A stretch of 33,578 bases of DNA from Clostridia bacterium (GCA_016929655.1 JAFGIJ010000002.1:1-33578); one strand, 5' to 3'; counted from the stretch's first letter, positions 16,347 through 24,150 are shown. Numbers and translations are program-made. Notes: generated by a model not told the origin, from the sequence alone.

Positions 16347-17220
16347 ACTTCTTGTATTAAGTGGCAAAGGCGGTACAGGAAAAACAACAGTTTCAAGTGC
16401 CCTTATCAAGTTATCTGACGCCAAAGCCTATGCTGACTGTGACGTTGATGCGCCGAATCTTCATCTGGCAGTGGAACATAATGGTTTGAAACTGCAGTCA
16501 GATTTCAATGGAATGGGAAAAGCCTGGATAGACCAAAATCTTTGTATCAACTGCGGTATCTGCATGAACAATTGTAAATTTGATGCCATCGAATTCAATT
16601 CAACCTATGCGGTTGATTTCTATTCCTGTGAGGGATGTTCGGTTTGTGCTGCCACTTGCCCTGCAGGAGCAATTCAAATGACACCCGCGGTTGCTGGAAA
16701 GCTCGATTTATATAAATCAGATAAAATTTTTTCCACTGCCAGATTGAACATGGGATTCGGCAATTCCGGTCTCCTCGTAACAGAAGTAAAAAAGAATCTT
16801 GATAGATATACAAAAGACTCTGACTTTGCCGTCATTGATGGTTCCCCGGGAATCGGGTGTCCGGTTATTGCTTCAATCAGTGGTGTTGATATGCTTTTGC
16901 TTGTTACTGAACCTACCTTGTCAGGTATTTCTGATATGAAAAGGATCATTGATACAGCCCGTGGTTTTTATCCTGAAATTATTGTGTGTATAAACAAATC
17001 GGATATAAACACAAAAAATACTGAACAAATTGAAATGATATGCAGGGATATGAACATTCCGGTTGTCGGTAAAATACCCTATGATCCCACTGTATCAGTT
17101 GCATTGAACAATGGAATCAATATTACAGATTTTGATTGCCCGGCTTCTGCAAAATTGAAGGAGTTGTATTATAATACTTTTGGACTAATAAACAAAAGAA
17201 TCAAGGAGAACATAGAATGA
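16339..17220 (+). CDS. MinD-type P-loop ATPase with inserted 2x[4Fe-4S] ferredoxin domain (copy 2)
   Basis: 293 aa; ATG with AAGGAGG 6 nt upstream. Walker A GKGGTGKT is at residues 9-16, and cysteines C69/72/75/79 and C97/100/103/107 form two predicted [4Fe-4S] sites. The ATPase core resumes at FAVIDGSPGIG. It is the same fold as copy 1 but clearly diverged, so the two probably act as a heterodimer, as is usual for these tandem pairs (inference). It overlaps the Mrp gene by 4 nt. Confidence 0.9.
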   Translation: MFRLLVLSGKGGTGKTTVSSALIKLSDAKAYADCDVDAPNLHLAVEHNGLKLQSDFNGMGKAWIDQNLCINCGICMNNCKFDAIEFNSTYAVDFYSCEGCSVCAATCPAGAIQMTPAVAGKLDLYKSDKIFSTARLNMGFGNSGLLVTEVKKNLDRYTKDSDFAVIDGSPGIGCPVIASISGVDMLLLVTEPTLSGISDMKRIIDTARGFYPEIIVCINKSDINTKNTEQIEMICRDMNIPVVGKIPYDPTVSVALNNGINITDFDCPASAKLKELYYNTFGLINKRIKENIE

Positions 17221-18059
17221 GTGAAAATTGCGACAATAATTGCAGTTCATGCAGTGAAAACTGCAATGAAAGAACTTCCGAGCAAACTGATTTTACAGCC
17301 AAGCTGCATGAACTAAGCACAGTCAGGAATGTTATAGCTGTCATGAGTGGAAAGGGCGGGGTTGGAAAATCCCTGGTAACTTCCTTAATGGCTGCAAAAA
17401 TGAGAACAGAGGGATATAATGTTGCTGTTCTTGATGCAGATATAACAGGACCATCAATACCAAAGGCATTTGGTATAAAAGAAAAAGTCTTTGGTAATGA
17501 GCTTGGACTTATCCCGGCTAAAAGCAGTACAGGTATAGAAATCATGTCCATTAACCTGCTTTTGGAAAATGAAACAGACCCGGTTGTATGGCGCGGTCCA
17601 TTGATCGGTGGAACGGTAAAACAATTCTGGTCGGATGTGGTATGGAAAGACATTGACTTTATGTTCATAGACATGCCTCCGGGAACAGGTGATGTATCAC
17701 TGACTGTATTCCAGTCATTGAAAGTTGATGGAATCATTGTTGTTACCTCACCTCAGGAATTGGTTTCAATGATAGTTTCAAAGGCTGTCAAAATGGCAAA
17801 CCTTATGCATATACCTATAATCGGTCTTGTTGAAAACATGTCATATATCGAATGCCCGGACTGCGGGAAAAAAATAGAGCTCTTCGGGAAAAGCCATACA
17901 GATGAAGCAGCAAAATCCCATGGTCTGGATGTCCTTGCCAGGATGCCCGTCAGCACAGTAATAGCAGAAGCCTGCGACTCAGGTGAAATTGAAAAGGTAC
18001 AGACCGATTATTTCAATGAACTTACAAAAAAATTAATTGAATTGGAGGAATCAAAATGA
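17217..18059 (+). CDS. Mrp/NBP35 family Fe-S cluster carrier ATPase
   Basis: 280 aa. The N-terminal Cys-rich stretch CDNNCSSCSENC resembles the NBP35 N-terminal cluster site. Walker A is GKGGVGKS (45-52), with DADITGPSIP, the MPPGTGD switch and the family motif VENMSYIECPDC with the bridging CxxC. It assembles or delivers [4Fe-4S] clusters to apoproteins in the cytosol. It is translationally coupled on both sides by 4-nt overlaps. Confidence 0.92.
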   Translation: MSENCDNNCSSCSENCNERTSEQTDFTAKLHELSTVRNVIAVMSGKGGVGKSLVTSLMAAKMRTEGYNVAVLDADITGPSIPKAFGIKEKVFGNELGLIPAKSSTGIEIMSINLLLENETDPVVWRGPLIGGTVKQFWSDVVWKDIDFMFIDMPPGTGDVSLTVFQSLKVDGIIVVTSPQELVSMIVSKAVKMANLMHIPIIGLVENMSYIECPDCGKKIELFGKSHTDEAAKSHGLDVLARMPVSTVIAEACDSGEIEKVQTDYFNELTKKLIELEESK

Positions 18060-18409
18060 AAATAGCCGTAGCAAGCATAGATCAGAATGTTGCAGCCCAT
18101 TTCGGGCACTGTGAGGAGTTTTACATCTTTGAAGAATGTGATGGTAAAATCGCTTCCGGCAAAGCTGTTCCAAATCCAGGCCACAAACCCGGGTTTTTGC
18201 CAAATTTCCTGAATGATCTTGGAATCAACGTCATTATATCCGGCGGCATGGGTGGAGCTGCAGTGTCTATATTCAATGAACATAACATTGAAGTTGTAAT
18301 AGGACCTGCGGGTGATGTCAAGGAAGCTGCAAAGAAGTATCTTGCAGGTGAACTTGAATCAACCGGCTCAGTATGTCATGAACATGAACACAGTGATGAC
18401 TGTCATTGA
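18056..18409 (+). CDS. NifX-like iron-molybdenum-cofactor-fold protein with His-rich tail
   Basis: 117 aa. IAVASIDQNVAAHFGHCEEF is the family signature (the FGHC loop), followed by a GGMGGAAVSIF glycine loop and a C-terminal metal-binding tail rich in Cys and His (CHEHEHSDDCH). It is the second NifX-like protein of the operon and the last gene. It probably binds a metal cluster received from the MinD/Mrp proteins (inference). AAGGTAC or GGAGG precedes the ATG. It converges on uvsE with 9 nt between the stop codons. Confidence 0.88.
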   Translation: MKIAVASIDQNVAAHFGHCEEFYIFEECDGKIASGKAVPNPGHKPGFLPNFLNDLGINVIISGGMGGAAVSIFNEHNIEVVIGPAGDVKEAAKKYLAGELESTGSVCHEHEHSDDCH

Positions 18410-18418
18410 TATCATTAT

Positions 18419-19672
18419 CTAATCAATGAAATAATATGACTCCAGCAAATAGTTGGAGTCATATTTATATGCAAGGTTATAAAGCGTTTTCTTAACTGAT
18501 GAAAGGCTTCCCCTGTCTTTTGTGTAATTTTCCAGAACTCTGAAGAATTTCTTTTTCTCTGATTCTGTTGCAATATTCTTGAAATAGCCCCAGACATGTT
18601 CAGCTGCATTCACAGCTTCCCCTTTTTGGGTTTCAATTCCAAAACTCTTTTCTGCAAGCCTGTAAAACTCAATGGCGGGAAATTCATTTTCACCGAATAG
18701 TTTTCCTGCTGCTTTATACTCTTCCTGTGATTTTTCCATGATCAGGTATTTATATCTTGCCCAGTCCCTTTGAAGAAATCCTTTGGAACCGCTGTCAGAA
18801 ATGCTGTTGATACATTTTACTGCAGATATATTCTTATCCTTTACTTCAAGCATAATGTCCAGCTCAATGTTTCCCAGAGACCTGTGAAATTCCATGAATT
18901 CATCTATTCCGATTGTATTTGTATGGGCTCCTTGTTGCTTATCAGGATTCTGCTGGGAATAGTGAATCTTCTGACGCCCGTCCTTCTTTCTCCATGTACC
19001 TCTGCACTCAGAAATCCATTGTAAATCCTCATTACTCCTGCAGCCTTTTACCCTATTATGCAAATTATCATAAACCACAGGAATATCAAGCCCTGTTGCT
19101 GTTTCCAGAATATCGCATATTGTATATGAGCGGTCATCGTTTTCTAGCACTAGTTTTCCCTTGATATCATCAGGAAGTTTTCTATAATTTTCTGCAAATC
19201 TTTCTTTTGCCTTGGCAGGCTCTCCGTAAACACCACCAAGGTGAAGTATGATTTTATTTTCAGTGTTTGCACCAAGACAATTCATGAATCTGCTGTGATA
19301 TACCAGGTCTTCCACTGCCCTGTCCACAATTCCATCATAAGGGGAATTCAAAACAGTATATTGACCGGGATGCATTGATATACGCATGCCTGATTTTTGG
19401 ATCTTGCATTTTATTCTGTTGAAATCCTCCTCGAAGATGTTCCACCATTCAAGTTTGTTTACAGGGCTGGACCCGAAGGGAACTATATCTGAGCTTATTC
19501 TAAAGAGCATTACGTTGTTCCTGATGTTATAATCCACCAGGTTTTCAAGGGATTTCAAGTTGTGTTCTATCAGCTCCCTAAGTTTTTCATCCGTTGCATT
19601 TTTCATGATGCAGCTTTTGAAACCTGTGTCAGGAACTGCAAGAGCCAGACAGGCATAACCTATTCTTATCAT
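18419..19672 (-). CDS. uvsE: UV DNA damage endonuclease UvsE
   Basis: 417 aa. UVDE TIM-barrel motifs are present: MHPGQYTVLNSP, ILHLGGVYGE, LENDDRSYT, YDNLHN and HYSQQN. UvsE nicks DNA 5' of UV photoproducts, independently of UvrABC. Typical bacterial UvsE is about 300-320 aa; this protein has about 100 extra C-terminal residues (from about 300) of unknown role. The ATG overlaps the Rieske stop (ATGA), so the two proteins are probably co-translated. The last 15 codons also form a perfect 12-bp hairpin. Confidence 0.93.
   Translation of the reverse strand: MIRIGYACLALAVPDTGFKSCIMKNATDEKLRELIEHNLKSLENLVDYNIRNNVMLFRISSDIVPFGSSPVNKLEWWNIFEEDFNRIKCKIQKSGMRISMHPGQYTVLNSPYDGIVDRAVEDLVYHSRFMNCLGANTENKIILHLGGVYGEPAKAKERFAENYRKLPDDIKGKLVLENDDRSYTICDILETATGLDIPVVYDNLHNRVKGCRSNEDLQWISECRGTWRKKDGRQKIHYSQQNPDKQQGAHTNTIGIDEFMEFHRSLGNIELDIMLEVKDKNISAVKCINSISDSGSKGFLQRDWARYKYLIMEKSQEEYKAAGKLFGENEFPAIEFYRLAEKSFGIETQKGEAVNAAEHVWGYFKNIATESEKKKFFRVLENYTKDRGSLSSVKKTLYNLAYKYDSNYLLESYYFID
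18433..18465 (+). terminator. 12-bp hairpin inside the uvsE 3' end; terminator for the plus-strand operon
   Basis: AATATGACTCCA (18433-18444) pairs perfectly with TGGAGTCATATT (18454-18465) around a 9-nt loop. It lies 24 nt after the plus-strand operon's last stop but inside the uvsE coding end. The following sequence (TATATGC) is only weakly U-rich. Confidence 0.5.
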
Positions 19673-20646
19673 TGTGGATTGTTTTCTTTCTTCAATCTGT
19701 TCCTTATTCTCCTGTATTCAACAATAGGCCTGTCACCGGGCACAAGTTTTTCATTAGATTTCAATGATGAAGCCTTCGGTTTTTGGGTTATTACTACCCT
19801 CTTGTCCTGCCTTTCAATGGTTCTGTTCCCGAATTTACCAGAAAATGCAACCAAGGTATTGAACGGTCTGAACTTTGACAATTTGCAATAAAACCTTATA
19901 TTCAACACTGTGTTTTCATCGTCAACCGGAGCAAAATATATCATAACCTTTATTTTTTCACTTATATGGTTCATCCAGAGGTTTGGAAAGATAAATTTAA
20001 GATAAGTCGGGTTGATTGTACAGTCCTCTGCTTTTTTGGGAGTCTGACCCACGTCAAATTCGTTGTTTGCACTTGTAACTATCGTATCATTTTCTACAAT
20101 GACCCTGGGACCGTTGACAAGGGTTTTATTGCCTTTTCCTATTGTATTGTAATGAACGAATGGAAGGTGAACCACATCCAACTGGTTTTCAATGCATCTG
20201 GAATAATGGGAATTCCAATGATCCTGGATTTCACTCCATGAATATCCGTCATCAATCTGGTCATCAAAGAATGGAATGTTTTCTGTGACTTTATCTTCAT
20301 CACCAAACCATATATAGATTATGTCATTCTTTTCCCTGACCGGGTAACTTTTAACATTATACCTTGATATATCATCCTTTGTTGCAATGCCTATCGCAGG
20401 TACCAGTCTGCATTTTCCAGACTCATCAAACCTCAATCCATGAAATGGACATTGCACACAACCATCTACAATCTTTCCTTTGCTAAGGGCTGCTCCCCTG
20501 TGGGTACATTGGTCAACAACGCATCCCGCTTCACCCTCTTCTGTCCTGAAGAATGCAAGTTCCATGCCTAGTCTTTTCACAGCAAGTATTTTTCCCTTTT
20601 TCACCGCCTTCGACGGCAGCACTGCGTACCATTGGTTGTAAATCAT
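19669..20646 (-). CDS. Rieske [2Fe-2S] non-heme iron oxygenase
   Basis: 325 aa from the ATG at 20646 (GAGGAGGAATCG upstream; the track start at 20700 has no SD). Rieske centre: CTHRGA ... CPFHG (CxH and CxxH). The mononuclear iron motif NQLDVVHLPFVH matches N-x2-D-x2-H-x4-H of ring-hydroxylating/PaO-like oxygenases. It would use O2 and a reductase to oxidise an aromatic or isoprenoid-like substrate, but the substrate is unknown. The only flavin reductase nearby (24151-24849) lacks an Fe-S domain. It lies between a lipoprotein gene and uvsE in one probable operon. Confidence 0.9.
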   Translation of the reverse strand: MIYNQWYAVLPSKAVKKGKILAVKRLGMELAFFRTEEGEAGCVVDQCTHRGAALSKGKIVDGCVQCPFHGLRFDESGKCRLVPAIGIATKDDISRYNVKSYPVREKNDIIYIWFGDEDKVTENIPFFDDQIDDGYSWSEIQDHWNSHYSRCIENQLDVVHLPFVHYNTIGKGNKTLVNGPRVIVENDTIVTSANNEFDVGQTPKKAEDCTINPTYLKFIFPNLWMNHISEKIKVMIYFAPVDDENTVLNIRFYCKLSKFRPFNTLVAFSGKFGNRTIERQDKRVVITQKPKASSLKSNEKLVPGDRPIVEYRRIRNRLKKENNPQ

Positions 20647-20660
20647 CGATTCCTCCTCAG

Positions 20661-21821
20661 CTATGGTAGCTCGTTGTAAGTTATATTGTACATCTGCCAC
20701 TCGGGCAAATCATATCCGAATGAATCCATCGGCACAAATATCCTGAGTTCAGGCCTCAAACCTATCAATGAATCCGGTGAAATGGTCGGTGCTACCAATG
20801 ATTCAAAATGCAGAACCTCCAGGTTCATGCATCCAACAAATGCATGACTGCCGATGAATATTACCGACTCAGGAATATATATTTCCCTGATTCCTGTTCC
20901 ATCTGAAAAGGAGTTGGGTTCTATATGTGTTACCGGAAGTCCTTCGATCAAAGATGGAATCTGCAAAACACCTTCGAAGCCCATATCCACAAGGCCTGTC
21001 ACCCTCGTTGATACATCATCCTTGATATATCTGACATCCCTTGCGGTACCACAGATGCTGCACACCCCGTCTTTCCATTGCCAGTCTGCCGTCTCTTCCA
21101 TGAGTTCTGAATAGGAGCAGCCATCATGGGAACATGTTCCTACCAGATGGTGTGGATGCAGGCTGCTGTAGTTATCAGAATCTGTAAGAAGCTCCCATTT
21201 TTCGGTTGCATTCTTCTCTATGTATGTATGGTCACATCCCGGGTAGTCACATTTAACAATAAGATAATGCGGGTGTTCGGCTGTCGATTCCTCTGTAATC
21301 AATCTGCTGACGCCCATACTTTCTGCAGTAATTCCCTTGTCTGTCTTCGTAACTTCACACCTGGAACATTTCAAAATTGCATAATGGGGATGTGATTCTG
21401 TATATCCTGATATATACCACACCAGTTCAGTCGGAAGATTTTCATTGGGAAATCGTTCATGGCATATGCTGCATTCTTCCAGCATATAGTGCGGGTGTTC
21501 AGGTGATGTCCCAACTATGGTCATTTTGAAATCTGCCGTCTCATGGGCAACAACCCTGACTGCACCGCATTCACATTTATATTCTGCAGAGTGGGGATGT
21601 ATTTCCTGATATCCACTGAACACCCAAACATGTTCATGTTCATTGTCAATTGCTTCCTGCGCAATTCTTTCATACTCTGCAGCTTGTTTTTCTGCTTCAG
21701 ACAATTCCTTTGTCGATGTAGGTGATGGCATATCAGATTTTGTTGAATCAGAAGAAGTAGCACATGATGTCAATAAAAGGATTACCATGACCAGCATCGA
21801 TACTATCCATTTAATTTTCAT
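20661..21821 (-). CDS. Lipoprotein with five HPH...CxxC repeats and BspA-like LRR tail
   Basis: 386 aa. The lipobox LLTSC (C20) makes it a membrane-anchored extracytoplasmic lipoprotein. A Ser/Thr linker and a Glu/Ala-rich helix follow. Five repeats at residues 75, 109, 144, 183 and 222 each contain an HPH core then a spaced Cys pair (HPHYAILKCSRC, HPHYLIVKCDYPGC), with a sixth CSIC at 254. These look like small metal-binding modules of 34-39 residues. The last 100 residues are a BspA-type leucine-rich repeat (IREIYIPESVIFIGSHAFVGC). The function is not known. CAGGAGG precedes the ATG; 14 nt separate its stop from the Rieske start. Confidence 0.75.
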   Translation of the reverse strand: MKIKWIVSMLVMVILLLTSCATSSDSTKSDMPSPTSTKELSEAEKQAAEYERIAQEAIDNEHEHVWVFSGYQEIHPHSAEYKCECGAVRVVAHETADFKMTIVGTSPEHPHYMLEECSICHERFPNENLPTELVWYISGYTESHPHYAILKCSRCEVTKTDKGITAESMGVSRLITEESTAEHPHYLIVKCDYPGCDHTYIEKNATEKWELLTDSDNYSSLHPHHLVGTCSHDGCSYSELMEETADWQWKDGVCSICGTARDVRYIKDDVSTRVTGLVDMGFEGVLQIPSLIEGLPVTHIEPNSFSDGTGIREIYIPESVIFIGSHAFVGCMNLEVLHFESLVAPTISPDSLIGLRPELRIFVPMDSFGYDLPEWQMYNITYNELP

Positions 21822-21851
21822 ACTACCTCCTGTTGGATAACCCTGCGTATA

Positions 21852-23123
21852 TTATATAACAATATTCAGTCTGCCATCCAACGAACCCTTTCTGCATTTG
21901 AATCCCTTGATATCAATGAATTCAATTCCGGGTACTTCAACAGGATTGAATTCCAGTTTCCCGGAAAAGCCTGCAATACCATTCAATATCATGGAAAGAT
22001 AACCCGTGGCACTCCATAGCTGATGCTCGCAGGATTTCAGCCTGCTGTATTCCCCGTTTCTAACGGGTTCCTGGATGCCCCCATATGGCATACCGGTTAT
22101 TGGATGATATATCTCGTAGAACTGTCCGTCCCTGATAGCTTTCTCAGTCAGCATATTGAATTCACTGATAAATGTGTCCTTCTTTCCCACCCTAAGTGCT
22201 TCGTTTGCATAGAATGAGTTGATGAATGACCATATTGTCCCGCTGTGGCGCCCCAGATCATTACCCTGTTTGTATCTGTCATATGTACTGTCAACGCATG
22301 TAATGCCGTGGGCTGTGGTCCTTATGTCATCAAGTACCTGGTCCGGCAGAATGTCAAACATCCGGCCAAATGATATGCCCAGACCCTCCTGTTCATCATG
22401 ATTGCCAAGAGGACCGGTTATGTATCTGACCCTTCCTTCATGATAGAAATTTGTCAGTATGGATTTGCTGAGCAGCTTTGCCTTTTCAAGGAAATCCTTT
22501 TTACCGGTAAGCCTGTATACCATCATATATGCATTGTAATAAACACAGTTTGTAGAAAGAACATGCATTGGAATGCCATAACCTATTTTTGCTGCCCGTT
22601 CACCATTGGCAGCAGGCCATCCGAGGATGCAACCGTCACTGCCGGAAACACCATAGACCTCCGGGTATGCTGAAACACCGTCACCATAGACTGCAGCTCC
22701 CCTGAATAGACCATAATCCGGGCTGAACTCATCCCTTTCCATTTTTTCTATTGTGTTGGACACAGCATCGACGGCTATTCTGAGAAATTCGGGATCTTCA
22801 TGTATTTGCAGATATCTTTCTGCACCCATTGCCCAGATTACACAATCCCAGTACTGTCCCCCTATAAATAACTTATCTCCAACCTTCTCAACTACAGATA
22901 CAAGCGTGTTACGTGCAATCTCACGGTCATGGGCAGCAATGAAATTATATGTATTTATGGATGCATCCCTGGTCCATGGCCTGTCATAATCCGCACCGGC
23001 CATCATCACCTGTCTTTTTTCCTCAAGCAGACCACCCTTGTACTCCTTGATATTGATCCTAATATCCTCCATTGCTATAGCAATTGCCTTGTTTACCTTC
23101 TCCGATGATGTCCTAATATCCAT
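21852..23123 (-). CDS. (alpha/alpha)6-barrel glycoside hydrolase-like protein (GH63/MGH-like)
   Basis: 423 aa, no signal peptide. DRPWTRDASINTYN, FIGGQYWDCVIWAMG, GWPAANGE and HSGTIWSFINSFYANEA resemble GH63/amylo-alpha-1,6-glucosidase and mannosylglycerate-hydrolase type barrels. The exact sugar substrate is unclear. The start is set by AAAGGA 5 nt before the ATG, and that SD contains the end of the tiny repeat ORF, so the two may be co-translated. It heads the block with the HPH lipoprotein (28 nt downstream). Confidence 0.75.
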   Translation of the reverse strand: MDIRTSSEKVNKAIAIAMEDIRINIKEYKGGLLEEKRQVMMAGADYDRPWTRDASINTYNFIAAHDREIARNTLVSVVEKVGDKLFIGGQYWDCVIWAMGAERYLQIHEDPEFLRIAVDAVSNTIEKMERDEFSPDYGLFRGAAVYGDGVSAYPEVYGVSGSDGCILGWPAANGERAAKIGYGIPMHVLSTNCVYYNAYMMVYRLTGKKDFLEKAKLLSKSILTNFYHEGRVRYITGPLGNHDEQEGLGISFGRMFDILPDQVLDDIRTTAHGITCVDSTYDRYKQGNDLGRHSGTIWSFINSFYANEALRVGKKDTFISEFNMLTEKAIRDGQFYEIYHPITGMPYGGIQEPVRNGEYSRLKSCEHQLWSATGYLSMILNGIAGFSGKLEFNPVEVPGIEFIDIKGFKCRKGSLDGRLNIVI

Positions 23124-23125
23124 AT

Positions 23126-23293
23126 TTATCCTTTCCTAATCAATTTATCCAACCAATCATCCTTGGGATCTTTGGCTTTTTTTGACCAATCATCCTTGGG
23201 ATCTTTGGCTTTTTTTGACCAATCATCCTTGGGATCTTTGGCTTTTTTTGACCAATCATCCTTGGGATCATTGGCCAATATTATATTTACCAC
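23126..23293 (-). CDS. Small repeat protein candidate (11-residue repeats)
   Basis: A 55-aa minus-strand ORF, too short for the track. From a GTG at 23293 it encodes MVNIILAN, then three identical copies of DPKDDWSKKAK, then DPKDDWLDKLIRKG. Its stop (23126-23128) lies between the SD and the ATG of the glycosidase-like gene, an operon-like arrangement. The 33-bp DNA repeat keeps the frame. No good SD precedes the GTG; a TTG at about 23278 is an alternative. It could be a real small protein, the tail of a decayed gene, or chance. Confidence 0.35.
   Translation of the reverse strand: MVNIILANDPKDDWSKKAKDPKDDWSKKAKDPKDDWSKKAKDPKDDWLDKLIRKG
23153..23274. repeat. 33-bp tandem repeat, about 3.7 copies
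   Basis: Three identical 33-bp units start at 23153, 23186 and 23219 (each begins CCAATCATCCTTGGGATC and ends TTTTTTTGA). A partial copy starts at 23252 and diverges at 23270. The identity of copies implies recent expansion. The unit length, 11 codons, is open in all plus-strand frames seen and in one minus-strand frame. Confidence 0.95.
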
Positions 23294-23462
23294 CCGAGCA
23301 CACTATCCGTGGGATGGCATGATGGGCATCTGTGCGCCAGGGTTGTCTTTTCCAATAGTTCTCTCTGAAGGGGTCTCACGTTTCATTAATCCCTTCAAGA
23401 ATTTTATCATGAAGTATATTTCCGGTTCCAGTATATTCGATATCATTTATTAGATTCAACAT
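23268..23462 (-). pseudogene. Possible small decayed ORF with in-frame TGA
   Basis: Minus strand from the ATG at 23462: 28 codons (start MLNLINDIEYTG), a TGA at 23376-23378, then another 35 open codons in the same frame (DPFRENYWKRQPWRTDAHHA) to a TGA at 23268. One CGA-to-TGA change would explain the break. It is not similar to anything I recognise. Together with the repeat this covers most of the 443-bp gap between the glycosidase-like gene and mscL. Confidence 0.25.
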
Positions 23463-23501
23463 TTCCGACATTAATATAACTACTAAATTATCTATTTTAT
23501 A

Positions 23502-23530
23502 CTGATATTTTTGTTTGTTTTCTTTATAAT
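23502..23530 (+). promoter_or_regulatory. Putative mscL promoter
   Basis: TATAAT at 23525-23530 with CTGATA 17 bp upstream; TTTGGGAGGA (SD) and the ATG follow at 23568. Confidence 0.45.
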
Positions 23531-23567
23531 AGGGAATATTAAGGTATAAATTTGGGAGGATAATAAT

Positions 23568-24008
23568 ATGTGGAAAGATTTTAAGAAATTTGCTATTAAA
23601 GGCAATGTAATTGATTTGGCTGTAGCAGTTATCATTGGTGGTGCTTTTGGCCTCATAGTTAAATCACTGGTAAATGATATCATCATGCCGCTGGTAGGAA
23701 AACTACTGGGTGGAACAGATTTCTCCAACCTGTTCATAGTATTGGGACCCGGTTCATACAATACCCTTGTTGAAGCGCAGGAGGCAGGAGCCGCTACACT
23801 GAATTACGGGTTGTTTATAAACACGATTATAAACTTCCTGATAATTTCTTTTTCAATATTCCTTGTAATCAAGCTTTTTGAAAAGGCAAAGAAAAAAGAA
23901 GAACCTGCTCCTGCAGCTCCGACCACAAAGAAATGTCCTTATTGTATTACTGAAATCAGCATTGAAGCGACAAAATGTCCAAACTGTACATCTGATTTAA
24001 ACGGTTGA
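23568..24008 (+). CDS. mscL: Large-conductance mechanosensitive channel MscL with C-terminal zinc ribbon
   Basis: 146 aa. The N-terminal half is canonical MscL ([20 protein letters not shown] in TM1, IIMPLVG, then a second TM around [20 protein letters not shown]). It opens at high membrane tension to release solutes on osmotic downshock. After the usual charged tail there is a Pro/Ala linker and a zinc-ribbon-like segment [10 protein letters not shown]...KCPNC, which many MscL proteins lack. GGGAGG lies 8 nt before the ATG. It is monocistronic with a strong terminator. Confidence 0.95.
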   Translation: MWKDFKKFAIKGNVIDLAVAVIIGGAFGLIVKSLVNDIIMPLVGKLLGGTDFSNLFIVLGPGSYNTLVEAQEAGAATLNYGLFINTIINFLIISFSIFLVIKLFEKAKKKEEPAPAAPTTKKCPYCITEISIEATKCPNCTSDLNG

Positions 24009-24013
24009 AAATG

Positions 24014-24046
24014 ACCCGGGCAATCAATATTGATGCCCGGGTTTTC
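24014..24046 (+). terminator. Terminator of mscL
   Basis: ACCCGGGCA pairs with TGCCCGGGT (9 bp, GC-rich); the loop itself contains the palindrome TCAATATTGA. It is followed by TTTTC. A strong intrinsic terminator, possibly bidirectional for the minus-strand reductase gene. Confidence 0.85.
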
Positions 24047-24150
24047 TTTGCTTTTTTCCCTTCTACAGTATGCCTTTATTCATTAGTTAATTTCAATTGT
24101 GCAATATGTCATAGATTTTCAGAAAGTTAGTTTTTGAAGGGATATTCGGC

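Noticed and set aside
15510-17220. Cell-division MinD proteins
   Set aside because: Both copies carry inserted eight-cysteine ferredoxin domains, and there are no minC or minE genes nearby.
15139-18409. Nitrogen fixation locus
   Set aside because: NifX-fold and MinD/ferredoxin proteins are common in non-diazotrophs; no nifH, nifD, nifK, nifB or nifE/N gene is present.
23153-23274. CRISPR array
   Set aside because: The units are directly contiguous with no spacers, and there are no cas genes.
23163-23453. Plus-strand ORF with SLGSLAFFDQS repeats
   Set aside because: Any 33-bp repeat without stops gives a repetitive ORF; it starts with TTG, has no SD and opposes the gene direction of the region. 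The minus-strand reading connects better to the next gene.
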